In this document: piece by piece, positions 1-9,362 of the stretch | How positions within the stretch are numbered: position 1 is the stretch's first letter | Layout of the letters: each line of letters starts with the position of its first letter | DNA from: Phormidium willei BDU 130791 | GTDB lineage: Bacteria > Cyanobacteriota > Cyanobacteriia > Cyanobacteriales > Geitlerinemataceae | DNA: 51,432 bases | Assembly (NCBI GenBank): GCA_001637315.1 | Contig: LSZA01000020.1 | Span: 1-51,432 of the forward strand | Direction of reading: 5' to 3' | Position numbers and translations under genes: made by a program | Notes under the pieces: model-generated | Told to the model about the DNA's origin: nothing | What the model saw: the letters and a program-made list of their open reading frames with translations, nothing else | Databases searched by the model: none

Positions 1-1815
1 CCGCCGGCCAGGGTATCATTGCCCCGTTGACCGAAGATGACGTTATTGCCCCGTTCGCCAAAGACAATGACATCGCCACTGCCGCCATAGATGGTGTCAT
101 TGCCTAACCCTCCTTGGAAGGTATCTTGGCCACCATTACCGAACATGACGTTATTCCCCGCCGCACCAATCAGGAGATTATCACCCGTGGCGGGGTCGTT
201 GGGGTTGCCGTTCCCGGCCACGAGGGTATCGTTGCCGCTACCACCACAGAGGGTATCGTTACCATGATCGCCAAAGAGGAGGTCATCGTTGTTACCTCCC
301 CAAACCATGTCGTCGCCACGGCCACCCCGAATGGTGTCTTCTCCGTCTTCGCCGACGAGGCTATCATTGCCTGAACCGCCGAGAACGAGGTCTTGGCCGC
401 CGCCAGTGAAGATCAGGTTGTTACCATCATTTTCCCGAACCAGGGGGTTGCCGTTGGCGGCCACGAGGGTATCGTTACCCTCTCCGCCATGAATGGTATC
501 ATCGCCGCGATCGCCGAAAATGAGGTCTTCGCCATCACCTCCGAACACCCGGTCATTATTATCCCCGCCATAGACGGTATCCCCACCCTGTCCAGTCAGG
601 ATGACGTCATTGCCCTTATTTCCACTCAGGACGTTACCTACAGCCGCTTCTGTTGAAAGGCTACGGGGACTGCCAAGAAGGGTATCGTCGCCAAACTCTC
701 CTTTGAGGGTGTCAGACCCTTGGCCTCCATAGATGAGGTCGTTGTTCTGACCCCCGAAGGCCAGGTTATTGCCATTGCCGGTGGAGATGGTGTCATCGCC
801 TCGGTTGCCGAGAATCAGATCATTGCCAATGCCGCCATAGAGGAGGTCGGGGCCATCTTCGTCGATGCGATCGGGGTTCAGAGAACCGCCCACGAGGGTA
901 TTGTTGCCCTGGTTGCCGTAGAGGGTGTCAGCGCCGCGATCGCCGAACAGTAGGTCATCGCCAGACCCGCCATCCAACCAGTCGTTATCATCGCCCCCAA
1001 ACAGGCTATCACTGCCCGCTCCACCAAAGAGGACATCATCGCCGTCATTACCCGAGAGAAGATCTCCCGGGCTGGGTTCCGGGCTGGGTTCGGGTTCGGG
1101 AGTCGGTTCTGGGCTGGGTTCGGGTTCGGGAGTCGGTTCCGGGGTGGGTTCCGGGCTGGGTTCGGCCTCCCGGGGGTCCTCTAACCCCGCCAAGAACTCA
1201 AACGTTAGCTCTCGAGGCGTGAAAGCCTCTGCATCGGTGAGGCGATCTTCATTGGCAATGGCTTCATTGGCCTCGTCACGGGCCGGTTCGATGGTGTCGG
1301 GACTGCCAATGAGAGTGTCGTTGCCGAACTCCCCTTTCAGGGTGTCGCTGCCGGCATCACCCTGAACCTGGTCATCGCCGCGTCCGCCAAAGATCATGTC
1401 ATCACCATCACCCCCCGAAAGACTTGTCTGGCCCAAGTTGCCGAAGATGGTGTCATTGCCGCCATCCCCATAAATCAGATCATCGCTCCCTTCAAAATCA
1501 GGGGTGCGGTTTTGGGGACCGCCGCCAATGATATCGTTGCCGGGGCCACCGGAGATGGTATCGTCGCCGCGATCGCCCCAAATGACGTTATTGCCGCCAC
1601 GACCCAGAATCAGATCACGATCCTGGCCGCCATTGAGGGTATCATCCCCCAGATGACCGAGAAGAGTATCATTCCCCTGATTCCCGGCCAGAGCATTATT
1701 ACCGCCGCCGGTCACGATCCGATCATTTCCCTGACTACCCCGCAACTGATCATCGCCGAGACTACCGCGAATCTCGTCGTCTCCCGACCCTCCGACCACC
1801 AGATTACCAGCGGTA
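1..1815 (-). repeat. RTX calcium-binding nonapeptide arrays, split in two blocks
   Basis: Tandem GG-x-G-(N/D)-D-x-L/I-x nonapeptide codons fill about 1301-1815 and 1-1062. Between them (about 1063-1300) lies a non-RTX insert containing a helical-looking acidic segment and a Pro-Glu-Pro linker. Typical units are GGSGDDEIRG, GGDGDDMIFGG and GGSGNDTLVAG. The segment SDTLKGEFG(N/D)DTL occurs once in each block, near 1320 and 690, so part of the array was copied. In known RTX proteins each array folds as a calcium-loaded parallel beta-roll after export. Confidence 0.9.
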
Positions 1816-4800
1816 CTATCGAGGACTTCAACGCTGTCGAGTTGCTCTAAGCCATCGACCTGCAACGCCGGCAAGGGATCCGGCATCTGCCGGTTGACCT
1901 CCGGCAACTCCGCCAACTGAGGAATCTCGGGTTTCTCGGGTTTCGGAGGACAGAGGGAGTCGAAGTCGGGATCCGGCTCGGGGTCGGGGTCTGGGTCCGG
2001 AGAGGGTGTCGGAGAGGGAGAGGGATCTCCACCCAGATCGGGGACAGGATCATCGTCGTCGTCCTCCTCCTCCTCGCCCGGAGAGGTGGTCTGATTGGTA
2101 AAGCGAACTTCCCCAGGAATCGGGTCAATGGCCCCGAGATTATCAATCGCCGAATAGGTAAAGCGAATATCCCCGCTGCCATCTCCCACATCTAAGAAGA
2201 GGCGACTCAATTCGTCAGGAGTCAGGATTTGCCCTTCCTGCACGGCAACCCCTCCGGCACCAGGACGACCCAGGAAGAGAGTGCCTCGATTGGGCAGCGT
2301 GTTGATGACGAAACCACTAATGTTGCCATCCTCATCACGGCCGCCGAGTCCCGAGAGACGAATCACCTCACCCGGATCTGGCACCGGATTGGTCACATTG
2401 TCTGTGTCTGGGAAACGATTACCCACCTCTAAGGTCACTTCAGCCGGGGTGGGGTCTTCTTCCGATTCATTGTCGATCGCCGCATAGGCAAAGTCACTGC
2501 CGTTGAAGTTATCGTCGGGGAGGAAGAAGACATCATCAATGCGGTTAGCCGGGATCCTGTCGTCTGTGCCCAAGGCCCGACCGCCATCGGCCGGATCTCC
2601 CAGGAATAGGGTTCCATTCCCCGGTGCGCGAGTAATCCGAAACTCGTCAATCTCTCCATCGGGATCGTTGCCCCCTAAGCCGGTTAAACGAGTCGCCACC
2701 CCCCGGGGAATTTCATTGGCTCCTCCAAACGTGTTCGGAGGAACTTCAACGGTCGTCTCTTCGGTTTCCGGGGGGATGTTGCTGCCCTCAGTTTTCAGGA
2801 AGACGGTGCCTGGGGTCGGGTCTTCTGCACCGGTTTCGTCAATGGCAACATAGGTAAAGCTGGTGTTGCCGGTAAAGCCTTCGGGGAAGCTAAATTGCAA
2901 GCGAGCCAGTTCATCCGGCGTTAGCACAGCACCGGCACTGATCTCTTCTCCATCGAGGGTTAGGGTTCCCTCGCCGGGTAACTCATCAATCCGATAGGTG
3001 AGATCCCCCTCATCGCTTTCAATATCCGTTCCGCCGAGTCCGTTGAGGGTGACGGGTTCACCGGGTTCGATAACCTGCAAGACATCTTCGGTGTCCGGCG
3101 GTGCGTTGGCCGTCCCTAAGGTCACCTCCGCCGTTGGGGATTCGGCCCCTTGATTGTCAATGGCGCGAAACCCGAATGTGGTGCCGCTGAATCCCGGTTC
3201 GGCTCGGAAGAACAGGCGATCGAGTTGGTCGGGGGTTAGAGTTTCCCCTTCAGCCACTTCTCGTCCCCCTCGTTCGGGATCGCCGATAAAGAGCGTGCCT
3301 TGGCTGGCCGGCGGCAGTTCAGTAATTTCGTAACGATTGATGGTTCCATCGGGATCCTCACCGCTGAAGAGATCGTCGGAGAGGTTGGTGACGGCCCCGG
3401 GTGGCACATCTTCTTCGCCTCCGGTGACCTGAGGCGGACTGTTGAGGGTAATCTCTCCCGGTTCTGAGGCTTCTCCTTGGTTATCAATGGCCCGATAGGT
3501 AAAGCTGGACCCATCGAAGTTCTCGTTGGCATCAAACACCAACTGATCTAGCTCATCGGCACTGATGCTCTCCCCTGGACTGATTTCTCGACCATTGACT
3601 CGCAACACACCGCCTTCGGGGATGGTGTCGATGACATATCGTTCAATGGTTCCATCGTCGCTGCCAAAGAGGACATCGACCGCCGTGACTTCACCGGGGG
3701 GAGTGGTGACTAAGCCATCATCAACTTCTGGGGGTTGGTTGCCAATCTCAATCGAATCTGTTGCGGTGACTTCGGGGAGGAGGCGATCGGGATTATCGGG
3801 GTCAACGATCCCAAATCCCGGCACTCGGACTCTAGCCGTATTTTGAATGGCATCACCGCTGGGTAAACTGCTGACGGTGGCTGCAACTTGGTACACCGCC
3901 CGTTGATTGGCTTCTAGGTCGAAGGTATCAGAGATCGCTCCGCTGCCACTGGTGCTACTCACCACGTCACCATCGGCATTGAGAATCTGGCGTGTCCAGC
4001 TAAAACTCTCAATACCATCGGGGAGAGGGTCTGAGACTTGGATGTCGGGGATGGTTCCGTCGCTAATTTGATTCGTCTTGGGGTCGGTGATGCCGTTGTT
4101 TTCAATGGTGACTTGGTAATTGACGGTTCCGCCGGCATTAACCGAATCAGCGTTGGCATCTTTCTCTACGGTCACATTCAGGGCCACGGTGGCTTGGGGC
4201 AGGCTGGCGAAGTCTGAGATAGGCTCGCCGATATCTCCAATTCTCACCGCTGGCAAGTTGTCTGTACCTCGGGCCGAGAGCTGCTCTCGGTCTAAGCGGT
4301 ACATGACTGACTCGGCGTTGAAGTAGAGATTATTATCGGCTCCAAAGCCTAAGGCGCCTGCACGTCCATTAATCAACTCCTCGTCCTCATTGACGATAAT
4401 TCCAACTTGTTGTCCAGTGGCGCTGCTGATCTGATTGGCGGCATCGAAGGATAACTCCACCCGGTAGAGTTGATAGTCATTCGACGAACCTCGGCGAGCC
4501 GTGATGAAGAAAACATTCTCATTTTCTGGGTCAAAGGCAATGTCACCACCACCGCGACCAATTCCAGTAATACCAACCTCTTGGACACCGACTTCACCAT
4601 CGGTGACGTTATCAGGGTCAATGGCATAGAGAACCCGGTTCCTGAACCCCATGCCGTAGATGCGTCCATCTTGAGATTGTCCTAATTTGACAATCTGATC
4701 ATTGTTGTTACTTAGGTCGCCTGGGATGGGATCATCATCCCCGCGAGTTATGGGATTAAAGCTTCCAATCGCCTCATTGTTTCCGGTCTCAAAGTCGAAT

Positions 4801-5543
4801 TTATAGACGGTAATCCCTTCGGCTACGGTCTTTGTATCGGTATAAAATAAGTCACCATCACTGTTGCGAGATAGGGCAAAGCTGCTATCTGCTAGTTGAC
4901 CAATAGATTCTCGTTCAGCATTGGTGGGGTTAACTAAAAATAATTCGTCGTTATCCTCTCCCCCACTCGAGTAAAAGAAGTTGGGAGTGTTAAAGCGACC
5001 GGGATAGGTGGCTAGGGTATTGGGATGGAAAGGCAAGCAGAGCGCATCGATGAGGCCCCTCGCCCTGGTTCCGGCAGAGTCTTGGCTGGATTTTGACCTG
5101 AGGATGCGGTCAAAGTGCCACTGTCCCTGACCCACGACGTGACTCGATGCGGCAAGGGTGACCCCCAGCAGGCGATGCAGATGCGTCAGAAAGGTCTGTC
5201 CCAGAGTTCCGGCGCCGGTGCGACAGCCGTAGAGAACTACGGATCCTTGAGGAGAGAGGAACCGAGACCATTGACGGAGGCGATCGCCCCACTGATCGAG
5301 GTTCTGGGAGGTTAACCAGGTTTGACCCAACTGCAACGCTCCTGGCTGTCCGTGGGCGATTAGATGTAGGCTATCGATACCCTGATGCTGTTCAAGATAC
5401 TCGGAAATCTGCTCAAGTCCATGACGCTGGGCATCAAGTTGTAGGACTTGGGCCGCGTCGATGACCCCTTTGTGTAACTGTTCAGGTGCCTCAATGGCGG
5501 CGTCAAGGACAAGCAGGGGACGAGATGGGTAGTGCAGATTCAT
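1..5543 (-). CDS. Partial giant DUF4347 / cadherin-like / RTX surface protein
   Basis: The frame stays open on the minus strand from an ATG at 5543 to the left edge, giving 1847 codons with the C-terminus outside the window. Domains in order: an N-terminal DUF4347-type region (residues about 5-170; motifs LLVLDAAIEAP, SLHLIAHGQPG and VVLYGCRTGAG); a stretch with repeated NNxxYxxxxE-like segments that looks like a propeller reading out 'true' events (about 170-440); a DUF11-like beta domain (about 440-590); five cadherin-like repeats of about 110 residues (about 600-1150), each closing with an AIDNxGxxxPxPGEVxL-type strand; an acidic Pro/Asp linker; then RTX nonapeptides of GGxGNDTLxGG type. 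RTX arrays bind calcium and usually mark type I secretion, so an exported adhesin or matrix protein is likely. No classical signal peptide is visible, which fits type I export. The substrate or partner is unknown. Domain boundaries are by eye. Confidence 0.88.
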   Translation of the reverse strand, partial: MNLHYPSRPLLVLDAAIEAPEQLHKGVIDAAQVLQLDAQRHGLEQISEYLEQHQGIDSLHLIAHGQPGALQLGQTWLTSQNLDQWGDRLRQWSRFLSPQGSVVLYGCRTGAGTLGQTFLTHLHRLLGVTLAASSHVVGQGQWHFDRILRSKSSQDSAGTRARGLIDALCLPFHPNTLATYPGRFNTPNFFYSSGGEDNDELFLVNPTNAERESIGQLADSSFALSRNSDGDLFYTDTKTVAEGITVYKFDFETGNNEAIGSFNPITRGDDDPIPGDLSNNNDQIVKLGQSQDGRIYGMGFRNRVLYAIDPDNVTDGEVGVQEVGITGIGRGGGDIAFDPENENVFFITARRGSSNDYQLYRVELSFDAANQISSATGQQVGIIVNEDEELINGRAGALGFGADNNLYFNAESVMYRLDREQLSARGTDNLPAVRIGDIGEPISDFASLPQATVALNVTVEKDANADSVNAGGTVNYQVTIENNGITDPKTNQISDGTIPDIQVSDPLPDGIESFSWTRQILNADGDVVSSTSGSGAISDTFDLEANQRAVYQVAATVSSLPSGDAIQNTARVRVPGFGIVDPDNPDRLLPEVTATDSIEIGNQPPEVDDGLVTTPPGEVTAVDVLFGSDDGTIERYVIDTIPEGGVLRVNGREISPGESISADELDQLVFDANENFDGSSFTYRAIDNQGEASEPGEITLNSPPQVTGGEEDVPPGAVTNLSDDLFSGEDPDGTINRYEITELPPASQGTLFIGDPERGGREVAEGETLTPDQLDRLFFRAEPGFSGTTFGFRAIDNQGAESPTAEVTLGTANAPPDTEDVLQVIEPGEPVTLNGLGGTDIESDEGDLTYRIDELPGEGTLTLDGEEISAGAVLTPDELARLQFSFPEGFTGNTSFTYVAIDETGAEDPTPGTVFLKTEGSNIPPETEETTVEVPPNTFGGANEIPRGVATRLTGLGGNDPDGEIDEFRITRAPGNGTLFLGDPADGGRALGTDDRIPANRIDDVFFLPDDNFNGSDFAYAAIDNESEEDPTPAEVTLEVGNRFPDTDNVTNPVPDPGEVIRLSGLGGRDEDGNISGFVINTLPNRGTLFLGRPGAGGVAVQEGQILTPDELSRLFLDVGDGSGDIRFTYSAIDNLGAIDPIPGEVRFTNQTTSPGEEEEDDDDDPVPDLGGDPSPSPTPSPDPDPDPEPDPDFDSLCPPKPEKPEIPQLAELPEVNRQMPDPLPALQVDGLEQLDSVEVLDSTAGNLVVGGSGDDEIRGSLGDDQLRGSQGNDRIVTGGGNNALAGNQGNDTLLGHLGDDTLNGGQDRDLILGRGGNNVIWGDRGDDTISGGPGNDIIGGGPQNRTPDFEGSDDLIYGDGGNDTIFGNLGQTSLSGGDGDDMIFGGRGDDQVQGDAGSDTLKGEFGNDTLIGSPDTIEPARDEANEAIANEDRLTDAEAFTPRELTFEFLAGLEDPREAEPSPEPTPEPTPEPEPSPEPTPEPEPSPEPSPGDLLSGNDGDDVLFGGAGSDSLFGGDDNDWLDGGSGDDLLFGDRGADTLYGNQGNNTLVGGSLNPDRIDEDGPDLLYGGIGNDLILGNRGDDTISTGNGNNLAFGGQNNDLIYGGQGSDTLKGEFGDDTLLGSPRSLSTEAAVGNVLSGNKGNDVILTGQGGDTVYGGDNNDRVFGGDGEDLIFGDRGDDTIHGGEGNDTLVAANGNPLVRENDGNNLIFTGGGQDLVLGGSGNDSLVGEDGEDTIRGGRGDDMVWGGNNDDLLFGDHGNDTLCGGSGNDTLVAGNGNPNDPATGDNLLIGAAGNNVMFGNGGQDTFQGGLGNDTIYGGSGDVIVFGERGNNVIFGQRGNDTLAG
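1081..1140 (-). repeat. 30-bp tandem repeat encoding Pro-Glu linker
   Basis: Two adjacent 30-bp units (1081-1110 and 1111-1140) differ only in the last base. On the minus strand they encode alternating Pro-Glu, Pro-Ser and Pro-Thr residues, a stiff spacer between the two RTX blocks. Such perfect units commonly vary in copy number. Confidence 0.85.
2090..3755 (-). repeat. Five cadherin-like/Ig-like domain repeats
   Basis: In the giant minus-strand protein, five consecutive units of about 105-120 residues share the pattern PPxxxxxxxxVPPGxxxxLxGLxGxDxDGxIxxxxIxxLPxxGTLFLG, then LTPDxLxxLFF and FxYxAIDNxGxxxPxPxEVxL. Approximate ranges are 3755-3450, 3446-3120, 3117-2800, 2795-2440 and 2435-2090. 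These resemble the cadherin-like or VCBS-type beta domains of bacterial adhesins. The Asp-rich turns are consistent with calcium sites between domains. Confidence 0.75.
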
Positions 5544-6048
5544 GATGGGTCTCAAAAACTCTGGGTGTTTATGCTGAAGCTGGCTCCCTAGATTCAAGGG
5601 GAATCTCCTGGGCCGTCTGAGAAAATAATGAGTGGGGTTAAGGTCGAGCTAACTGAAGAAATGCCTAAAAAAGCTCCCTCATGGGGGAGACACTTCCAGA
5701 CGAGTGATGAACTCTCATAGGATGTCTACGGTAGAGACATCGTATTCAATCGGACTGGATGACACCCGGATGGTCGATCGCCCTGGAGCAAAGCCATACC
5801 TCTACACTTTATAACCCAGGCCTTGACGATTTCCTAAGGATTCCGGAATTTAATTGCAAAGATTTGATAAAGATCAACGGCGTGTTGATAGGCTTCCGTA
5901 AAAATACGGTCAAAAACTCAGTAATAGTACGTAAGCATGATCGTGAGAGACTGGGGTCAGCGGAAGTTCAAGGGGCGATCGCCCCCCCAACTCGCTAAAA
6001 TAGGGATTCCCTGAACAGTCCTGAACATCTAAGCGCCAACAGATACCT
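5544..6048. other. Divergent spacer between giant surface gene and miaB
   Basis: About 500 bp serve as the upstream region of both the minus-strand surface protein and miaB. A hairpin lies at 5721-5741 (GATGTCT, 7-nt loop, AGACATC), and a HIP1-like GGGGCGATCGCCCC palindrome lies at about 5972-5985. A 79-codon open frame at 5759-5998 has low-complexity, unrecognisable protein and no ribosome binding site, so I do not call it. No promoter hexamers stand out. Confidence 0.4.
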
Positions 6049-7398
6049 ATGACCGTTACCCCTCGTCGTTACCACATCACCACCTTCGGCTGTCAGATGA
6101 ACAAAGCTGACTCGGAACGGATGGCCGGGATTCTCGAAACCCTGAATTTCCAATCCACGGACGACCCCAACAGCGCTGACCTCGTCCTCTACAACACCTG
6201 CACCATCCGCGACAACGCTGAACAAAAGGTCTATTCCTACCTCGGCCGTCAAGCCAAACGCAAACAAAATGACCCTAACCTCATCCTCGCTGTCGCGGGT
6301 TGCGTGGCCCAACAAGAAGGGGAATCCCTACTGCGACGGGTTCCTGAACTGGACCTGGTGATGGGACCGCAACACGCCAATCGCCTCGGAGATCTCCTCG
6401 AACAAGTCTTCTGCGGTAGCCAAGTGGTGGCCACGGAACCGGTGCATATTATGGAAGACATCACCAAACCCCGCCGCGATAGTGCGGTGAGTGCTTGGGT
6501 GAATGTGATTTACGGCTGCAACGAACGCTGCACCTATTGCGTGGTTCCCAATGTGCGCGGCGTGGAACAGTCGCGCACCCCGGAGGCGATTCGCGCCGAA
6601 ATGGAGGAACTCGGACGACAAGGCTATAAAGAAGTCACCCTCCTCGGGCAAAATATCGACGCTTATGGGCGAGATCTCCCCGGTAGTACTCCCGAAGGAC
6701 GACATCTCCATACCCTGACGGATTTGTTGTACTTCGTCCATGATGTGCCGGGAATTGAACGCATCCGCTTCGCCACCAGTCACCCCCGCTACTTTACCGA
6801 ACGGCTAATTCGCGCTTGTCAGGAACTGCCCAAAGTCTGCGAACATTTCCATATTCCCTTCCAATCGGGCGATAACGATATTCTCAAAGCGATGGCCCGG
6901 GGCTATACTCATGAGAAATATCGCCGCATTATTGACAAAATTCGCCACTATATGCCTGATGCGGCGATTAGTGCGGATGCTATTGTTGGCTTTCCCGGCG
7001 AAACGGAAGAACAGTTCCAAAAAACCCTGGATTTAACCGCCGATATTGGTTTCGATATCCTCAATACGGCCGCTTACTCCCCCCGGCCGGGAACCCCCGC
7101 TGCGGACTGGGAGACTCAACTGAGTGATGAGGTGAAACAAGACCGCCTACAACGGCTGAATCACTTGGTTAGTGTCAAAGCGGCTGAACGCTCCCAACGT
7201 TACGCCAATCGTGTTGAGGAGGTATTAGTTGAGGAACAAAACCCCAAAGATCCGACTCAAGTTATGGGACGGACACGGGGCAATCGCTTAACCTTCTTTG
7301 AGGGGAGTTTAGAGGAGTTGAAAGGAAAAACTGTTTCTGTGGAAATCTCGGAGGTTCGTCCCTTTAGTTTGACGGGACGGGTTCTGGCTTTGGTTTAG
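6049..7398 (+). CDS. miaB: tRNA-2-methylthio-N6-dimethylallyladenosine synthase MiaB
   Basis: This is a radical-SAM methylthiotransferase that adds sulfur and methyl to i6A37 of tRNAs. The 449-residue length is normal. The N-terminal UPF0004 domain carries the three auxiliary-cluster cysteines C15 (TFGCQMN), C51 (YNTCTIR) and C85 (VAGCVAQ). The radical-SAM CxxxCxxC is C157, C161 and C164 in [12 protein letters not shown]-terminal TRAM-like domain (about 375-449) ends in [11 protein letters not shown]. Motifs QNIDAYG and FPGETEEQF match MiaB better than RimO or MtaB. It is monocistronic and is followed by a strong hairpin at 7490. All catalytic residues are present. Confidence 0.96.
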   Translation: MTVTPRRYHITTFGCQMNKADSERMAGILETLNFQSTDDPNSADLVLYNTCTIRDNAEQKVYSYLGRQAKRKQNDPNLILAVAGCVAQQEGESLLRRVPELDLVMGPQHANRLGDLLEQVFCGSQVVATEPVHIMEDITKPRRDSAVSAWVNVIYGCNERCTYCVVPNVRGVEQSRTPEAIRAEMEELGRQGYKEVTLLGQNIDAYGRDLPGSTPEGRHLHTLTDLLYFVHDVPGIERIRFATSHPRYFTERLIRACQELPKVCEHFHIPFQSGDNDILKAMARGYTHEKYRRIIDKIRHYMPDAAISADAIVGFPGETEEQFQKTLDLTADIGFDILNTAAYSPRPGTPAADWETQLSDEVKQDRLQRLNHLVSVKAAERSQRYANRVEEVLVEEQNPKDPTQVMGRTRGNRLTFFEGSLEELKGKTVSVEISEVRPFSLTGRVLALV

Positions 7399-7489
7399 TC
7401 TAACCTCAATGGGGGGTCGTGCCACTTGTCTCGGTGGTTCTCTGAAAACAGTTTCCAAGACCTGAAAATGCTAGAATCAGTGGAATTGA

Positions 7490-7520
7490 TGGTGCGATCG
7501 CCCCAACGGCGATCGCACCA
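7490..7520 (+). terminator. HIP1-containing perfect hairpin after miaB
   Basis: A 13-bp perfect inverted repeat, TGGTGCGATCGCC / GGCGATCGCACCA, has a 5-nt loop (7503-7507) and lies about 90 bp after the miaB stop. Both arms contain the HIP1 octamer GCGATCGC. No T-run follows, so termination is inferred from position and stability only. Confidence 0.5.
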
Positions 7521-7682
7521 ACTGACCCCTCTCTAGGATTAACCCTCAACCACTGACGTTTACCTCTGACTCTAACCCTTAAACTTAGCCTGATTCATCA
7601 TGCATCAGTCCTGTTTCCTGAACAGGCCTGCCCCCCTAATTTAAGGTTGAGTTGCTGTCGCGTTTTACAAGGAATTCCATTT

Positions 7683-8927
7683 ATGGCTTCTCTACAGTCT
7701 ATTGCCTTAATCTCGGTTCATGGCGATCCGGCGATCGAAATTGGTAAGGAAGAAGCTGGAGGACAAAATGTCTATGTGCGCCATGTCGGCGAAGCGTTAG
7801 CCGATTTAGGCTGGCAGGTGGATATGTTCACCCGCCGCACAACCCCCAGCCAAGCGGATGTTGTCCAACATGGACCGAACTGTCGCACGATTCGCCTCAG
7901 GGCGGGGGCAGAACGCTTTATTCATCGGGATCTAATTTTTGACGATCTACCTGAGTTTGTTCAGGCCTTCCATCGCTATCAACGGGATTCGGGTCGACAC
8001 TATCACCTGGTTCACACCAACTACTGGCTCTCGGCTTGGGTGGGACTGCAACTGAGACAAACTCAATCTCTGGCCCAGATTCATACGCATCATTCTCTCG
8101 GTTCGGTGAAATATCGATCTGTGCAAGATATTCCCGCCATTGCCCAAACCCGTTTGGCTACGGAAAAACATTGCATTGAAACGGCTGATTGCGTTATTGC
8201 CACGAGTCCTCAGGAAGTCGAGGATATGCGGCGGGTGACGCCCTTAGGGACTATCCAAGTGGTTCCCTGTGGTACGGATGTGCATCGGTTTGGTTCGATT
8301 TCTCGTTCGGCGGCCCGGGAGTTACTGGGGATTCCCTCAGACCAAAAACGTCTCTTTTATGTGGGACGCTTCGATACTCGTAAGGGCATTGAAACCCTAA
8401 TTCGGGCCGCTGGCCGATCGCAGTTCCGCCATGATCCGACTTTTAAGGTGGTCATCGGTGGCGGGGCGCGTTCGGGCCATCAAGATGGTGATGAACGCGA
8501 TCGCCTCGTGGCTTTAACCCGAGAACTCGGCCTGGATCGCAAAATTGAGTTCCCTGGCCGCATTGAGGATGACTTGATGAGTGCCTACTATGCCGCTGCG
8601 GATGTCTGTGTGGTTCCGAGTCACTATGAACCGTTTGGTTTAGTGGCCATTGAGGCCATGGCCTGTGGAACCCCCATCGTTGCTAGTGCGGTAGGTGGCT
8701 TACAATACTCAATCCTGCACGAAAAAACGGGATTGTTAGCCCCCGCCAAGGATGAGCTGGCCTTCGCCGCGGCCTGCGATCGCATTCTCTCGAATCCCCA
8801 ATGGCGCGATAAACTCGGCCAAGCCTCTCGCCAACGGGTGTTAGAAGAGTTCAGTTGGGAAGGGGTCGCCCACCATCTGACGCAAATCTACGATGGACTC
8901 TTACAAGAAACGGCCATTCCTGCTTAA
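7683..8927 (+). CDS. GT4-family glycosyltransferase (MshA/sucrose-phosphate-synthase-like)
   Basis: A 414-residue GT-B glycosyltransferase transferring a sugar from a nucleotide donor; the acceptor cannot be told from sequence. The N-terminal domain starts with ISVHGDPA and AGGQNVYVRHVGEALA, the signature shared by the MshA and sucrose-phosphate-synthase branch. The C-terminal donor domain has YVGRFDTRKGIETLI, the GRIEDD loop and the EX7E-type motif EPFGLVAIEAMACGTPIV. I chose the ATG at 7683 over the upstream in-frame start at 7647 because AAGGA sits 9 nt before it and the family normally begins there. It is a single gene with hairpins on both sides. Sucrose- or glycolipid-related roles are possible but unproven. 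Confidence 0.85.
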   Translation: MASLQSIALISVHGDPAIEIGKEEAGGQNVYVRHVGEALADLGWQVDMFTRRTTPSQADVVQHGPNCRTIRLRAGAERFIHRDLIFDDLPEFVQAFHRYQRDSGRHYHLVHTNYWLSAWVGLQLRQTQSLAQIHTHHSLGSVKYRSVQDIPAIAQTRLATEKHCIETADCVIATSPQEVEDMRRVTPLGTIQVVPCGTDVHRFGSISRSAARELLGIPSDQKRLFYVGRFDTRKGIETLIRAAGRSQFRHDPTFKVVIGGGARSGHQDGDERDRLVALTRELGLDRKIEFPGRIEDDLMSAYYAAADVCVVPSHYEPFGLVAIEAMACGTPIVASAVGGLQYSILHEKTGLLAPAKDELAFAAACDRILSNPQWRDKLGQASRQRVLEEFSWEGVAHHLTQIYDGLLQETAIPA

Positions 8928-8963
8928 TGATCAAGCTCGTTAACCGTTAATTTAACCCATTAA

Positions 8964-8999
8964 AAATCGGGGTGTACTCACAACAGTACACCCCGATTT
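8964..8999. terminator. Bidirectional terminator hairpin
   Basis: A 15-bp perfect stem AAATCGGGGTGTACT / AGTACACCCCGATTT has a 6-nt loop (8979-8984). It lies between the convergent glycosyltransferase (plus) and MoaD-like gene (minus). A-rich sequence on the left and T-rich on the right allow U-tracts in both directions. Confidence 0.85.
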
Positions 9000-9034
9000 C
9001 TGATACCATCTCAAACTCAAGGATTGACGACCCC

Positions 9035-9310
9035 TCAGCCTCCAGCGACCGCCGGAACAATACTCACTTCATCCCCCTCATTGAGGGGAGTTTCCGTGTT
9101 TTGCAGAAAGCGAATATCCTCGCTATTAACGTAGAAATTGAGGAAGCGACGGGGTTTGCCCTGCTCATCACATAAACGGGCTTTAATCCCTGGACACGAG
9201 CCTTCAAGAGCCTCAATTAACTCGGAAATACTGCTGGCGTCACAGTCAATTTTGGCGCGATCGCCGGTGAACTTTTGCAGTGGAGTGGGAATGAGAACGG
9301 TGACAGACAT
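9035..9310 (-). CDS. MoaD/ThiS-family sulfur-carrier-like protein downstream of thrC
   Basis: A 91-residue beta-grasp protein beginning [16 protein letters not shown] and ending in [10 protein letters not shown]. The Gly-Gly is at the very C-terminus, as needed for adenylation and thiocarboxylation without proteolysis. Motifs [21 protein letters not shown] and [11 protein letters not shown] match the MoaD/CysO group. It follows thrC on the same strand with a 52-nt spacer, so co-transcription is likely. In mycobacteria a related carrier (CysO) donates sulfur to a PLP-dependent cysteine synthase. By analogy this protein may work with a PLP enzyme, but a partner role with ThrC is inference. No E1-like activating enzyme is nearby. 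Confidence 0.8.
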   Translation of the reverse strand: MSVTVLIPTPLQKFTGDRAKIDCDASSISELIEALEGSCPGIKARLCDEQGKPRRFLNFYVNSEDIRFLQNTETPLNEGDEVSIVPAVAGG

Positions 9311-9317
9311 AAGGACT

Positions 9318-9344
9318 CAAAATAACTCAAAATAACTCAAAACA
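9318..9344 (-). repeat. Short 10-bp tandem repeat in thrC-moaD spacer
   Basis: Three near-identical decamers of ACTCAAAATA type stand in tandem in the 52-nt spacer, just upstream of the MoaD-like start codon. No function is evident. They leave no clear Shine-Dalgarno sequence before that gene. Confidence 0.6.
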
Positions 9345-9362
9345 AAGGAAAAAACCACAAAA

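Noticed and set aside
1..5300. Valine- and isoleucine-rich plus-strand frames in the first 5 kb
   Set aside because: They are the reverse shadows of RTX and cadherin-like repeats on the minus strand.
5759..5998. 79-codon plus-strand frame in the spacer before miaB
   Set aside because: No ribosome binding site, no recognisable protein features, and a likely promoter region for two divergent genes.
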